From Treponema sp. (GTDB lineage: Bacteria; Spirochaetota; Spirochaetia; Treponematales; Breznakiellaceae), in contig JAIRZS010000066.1 of assembly GCA_031267115.1 (NCBI GenBank), positions 1 through 7,623 on the forward strand: 7,623 nucleotides of DNA, written 5' to 3'. The position numbers and the translations under genes are program-made. The notes beneath the pieces are model-generated. The model was given only the letters and a program-made list of their open reading frames with translations, did not search any database and was not told the DNA's origin. Positions 6,768 to 7,623 of this stretch are shown here, piece after piece. Numbering within the stretch: position 1 is the first letter of the stretch; every line of letters begins with the position of its first letter.

Positions 6768-6848
6768 TACCACAAAGTCAAAAAAGTCGAATAAGTTCAA
6801 TAAGTTTTTACCCCCTGCTTCTTATACTTCTTCGACTTCGCGGTAAAA
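6768..6848. repeat. MITE-like segment with inverted terminal motifs (right copy)
   Basis: This 81-bp AT-rich stretch starts with TACCACAAAGTC (6768-6779) and ends with TTCGACTTCGCGGTAAAA (6831-6848). These are inverted forms of the motif that brackets 3108-3300. It includes AAGTCGAATAAG, also close to the left copy (3143-3152). No coding capacity is seen. Termini are imperfect, so the call rests on recurrence rather than on a clean transposon structure. Confidence 0.45.
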
Positions 6849-6849
6849 C

Positions 6850-6907
6850 GGTGCCAGGCACTCTTTTTCAAGATAAAAATTTATCCAGAAATTCGGTGCC
6901 TGGCACC
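6850..6907. repeat. Nested GGTGCC palindromic element
   Basis: GGTGCCAGGCAC (6850-6861) and GTGCCTGGCACC (6896-6907) are perfect 12-bp inverted repeats, and each is itself nearly palindromic. Between them lies a small inverted repeat, GATAAA-AA-TTTATC (6872-6885). This nested symmetry over 58 bp resembles REP/BIME-type elements. No associated transposase is in the window. Confidence 0.65.
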
Positions 6908-6941
6908 TCGGCGTTCCCCCGAAGGGTTGCACAATACTCCT

Positions 6942-6980
6942 AAAAGACTTGCGGAGGACCTACGGCCTGGAGCAAGTCTT
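6942..6980 (-). terminator. Possible terminator-like hairpin downstream of the DUF4469 gene
   Basis: Perfect 9-bp arms, AAGACTTGC and GCAAGTCTT (6944-6952 and 6972-6980), flank a 19-nt loop with further AGG/CCT pairing. On the minus strand the hairpin is followed by TTTT, on the plus strand by no T-run. That fits weak termination of leftward transcripts from the gene at 7186, after an untranslated stretch of about 240 bp. The T-run is short. Confidence 0.35.
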
Positions 6981-6993
6981 ACGCTACCCCCTC

Positions 6994-7011
6994 TGCGGGC
7001 TCTGCCCCGCA
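6994..7011. other. GC-rich hairpin
   Basis: TGCGGG (6994-6999) and CCCGCA (7006-7011) enclose CTCTGC. Outer C and G runs (6987-6991 and 7022-7027) could pair around it. It lies in the untranslated stretch downstream of the DUF4469 gene; function unknown. Confidence 0.4.
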
Positions 7012-7038
7012 ACGTCCCGCCGGGGGGATTTAATCCTT

Positions 7039-7071
7039 CCAGACCCCCTGTTACACCCCAACGGGGTCTGG
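7039..7071. other. 9-bp inverted repeat at the left end of the tandem array
   Basis: CCAGACCCC (7039-7047) pairs perfectly with GGGGTCTGG (7063-7071) across 15 nt. It overlaps the first 22-bp unit and competes with the unit 1/unit 2 pairing, so two alternative folds are possible. Confidence 0.5.
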
Positions 7072-7185
7072 CCCGCACCCCGTTGGGGTCTAACCTGAAC
7101 ACCGGCGGGGTCTAGCTTGCACCCCATCAGGGTCTAGTCTGAACCCCGATGGGATCTAAGCCTGCACCCCACAGGGAAGCTACTG
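7054..7185 (-). repeat. Six 22-bp tandem repeats with conserved stem and variable triplet
   Basis: Units start at 7054, 7076, 7098, 7120, 7142 and 7165, with lengths 22, 22, 22, 22, 23 and 21. On the plus strand each reads about CACCCC-NNN-GGGGTCTARCCTG. The short dyad ACCCC/GGGGT is mostly kept while the middle triplet changes: AAC, GTT, GGC, ATC, GAT, ACA. Units 1 and 2 form a perfect 13-bp inverted pair (7055-7067 and 7077-7089). Units 4 and 5 form another (7121-7133 and 7143-7155) with two mismatches that become G-U in minus-strand RNA. The array ends at the base before the DUF4469 stop codon and has no spacers. A period of 22 is not a multiple of three, so it is not a coding repeat. Confidence 0.8.
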
Positions 7186-7623
7186 TTAGGGGGTGGGGAC
7201 GGTAAGTTGGGGACCGAAAGTGATGGTGCGGGGTTCCTTGAGAGGGGAACCGCCGTGGGTGTACTGGGTAACGATTTCCAGCTTCCAGGCTCCGGTGGCA
7301 AGGGCAGGGATTATGCCGATGACTTTTGAGGCCGCGTTCTCCGCCAAATGCCCCTCTACTTTGACCCGCACGGCGGGATCGGCGACAGACACGAAGTATA
7401 CGCCCACCTCCGGCTTGTCCCCTTCCACCTTAATCTTGTGGCCGGAAATGTTGAACATTCCGCCGGGGGTCAGGGTTTCGTTGACGGCTTCGGTGGTAAC
7501 GTCAATGAACTCGTCAATGTAGCCGGAGGAGTCGGCCAGGCCCTCTACTTCCACGACGATGCGCTCCGCAAGGGCGCGGAGGGGGGCGCGGGTGCGGAAG
7601 CGGAAGGTGACGGGGTGCTTGCC
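7186..7623 (-). CDS. HU-like DNA-binding family protein, C-terminal DUF4469 part (truncated by the window)
   Basis: The frame is open to the window edge, giving 145 visible C-terminal residues; the N-terminus lies outside. The visible part begins GKHPVTFRFRTRAPLRAL, which I recognise as the linker region of proteins that join an N-terminal HU/IHF-like DNA-binding domain to a C-terminal DUF4469 domain. The DUF4469 part shows TPGGMFNISGHKIKVEGD, then VGVYFVS and the LATGAWKLEIVTQYTHGG segment, and ends with LKEPRTITFG. DUF4469 has a predicted beta-rich, immunoglobulin-like fold and no assigned function. A GTG at 7552-7554 could be read as a start but is internal, because homology continues upstream. 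Its stop codon abuts the 22-bp tandem array, and terminator-like hairpins lie further downstream. The DNA-binding domain is inferred from the family, not seen here. Confidence 0.8.
   Translation of the reverse strand, partial: GKHPVTFRFRTRAPLRALAERIVVEVEGLADSSGYIDEFIDVTTEAVNETLTPGGMFNISGHKIKVEGDKPEVGVYFVSVADPAVRVKVEGHLAENAASKVIGIIPALATGAWKLEIVTQYTHGGSPLKEPRTITFGPQLTVPTP

Noticed and set aside
6545..6943. 132-residue open frame across the right gap
   Set aside because: It starts with a non-ATG codon, crosses repeat copy 2, four hairpins and the nested palindrome, and has no recognisable protein features.
7054..7185. CRISPR array
   Set aside because: Units are contiguous with no spacers, the unit is only 22 bp with variation at its centre, and no cas genes are present.

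Overview
The window looks like spirochaete chromosome, most likely a termite-gut or rumen type Treponema. This is an inference from three things: the GC-rich coding sequence, the C-terminal part of an HU-like protein with a DUF4469 domain at the right edge (a family I associate with Bacteroidetes and treponemes), and intergenic spaces crowded with short palindromic repeats. No rRNA or tRNA gene is visible, so the taxonomy rests on protein character alone.

Layout. Positions 10-3075 (+) encode a full-length M16C zinc metallopeptidase of the presequence-protease (PreP/Cym1) type. A 360-bp gene-free gap (3076-3435) holds a MITE-like segment, two heptanucleotide arrays and a ~98-bp structured repeat. 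Three genes then run leftward on the minus strand in the order lgt (prolipoprotein diacylglyceryl transferase), thrC (threonine synthase) and ychJ (SEC-C zinc-motif protein). lgt and thrC are 25 bp apart and thrC and ychJ 66 bp apart, so they probably form one transcription unit. Positions 6464-7185 contain no convincing gene. They hold an inverted second copy of the ~98-bp repeat, a run of at least four hairpins, a second MITE-like segment, a nested GGTGCC palindrome, a terminator-like hairpin and an array of six 22-bp tandem repeats. That array ends exactly at the stop codon of the truncated DUF4469 gene (7186 to the window edge, minus strand).

Functionally the genes are housekeeping: peptide degradation, lipoprotein maturation and threonine biosynthesis, with a small protein of unknown role. 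They show no joint pathway beyond probable co-transcription of the three leftward genes. The unusual content is intergenic. The lgt-thrC-ychJ block is bracketed by near mirror-image composite repeats. The ~98-bp repeat keeps a 73-bp core (71 of 73 identical between copies) while one hairpin changes sequence but keeps its pairing. The 22-bp array contains units that are reverse complements of each other, and their only two mismatches become G-U pairs in minus-strand RNA. These are the best candidates for undescribed structured elements. I see no phage, CRISPR, toxin-antitoxin or defence genes.
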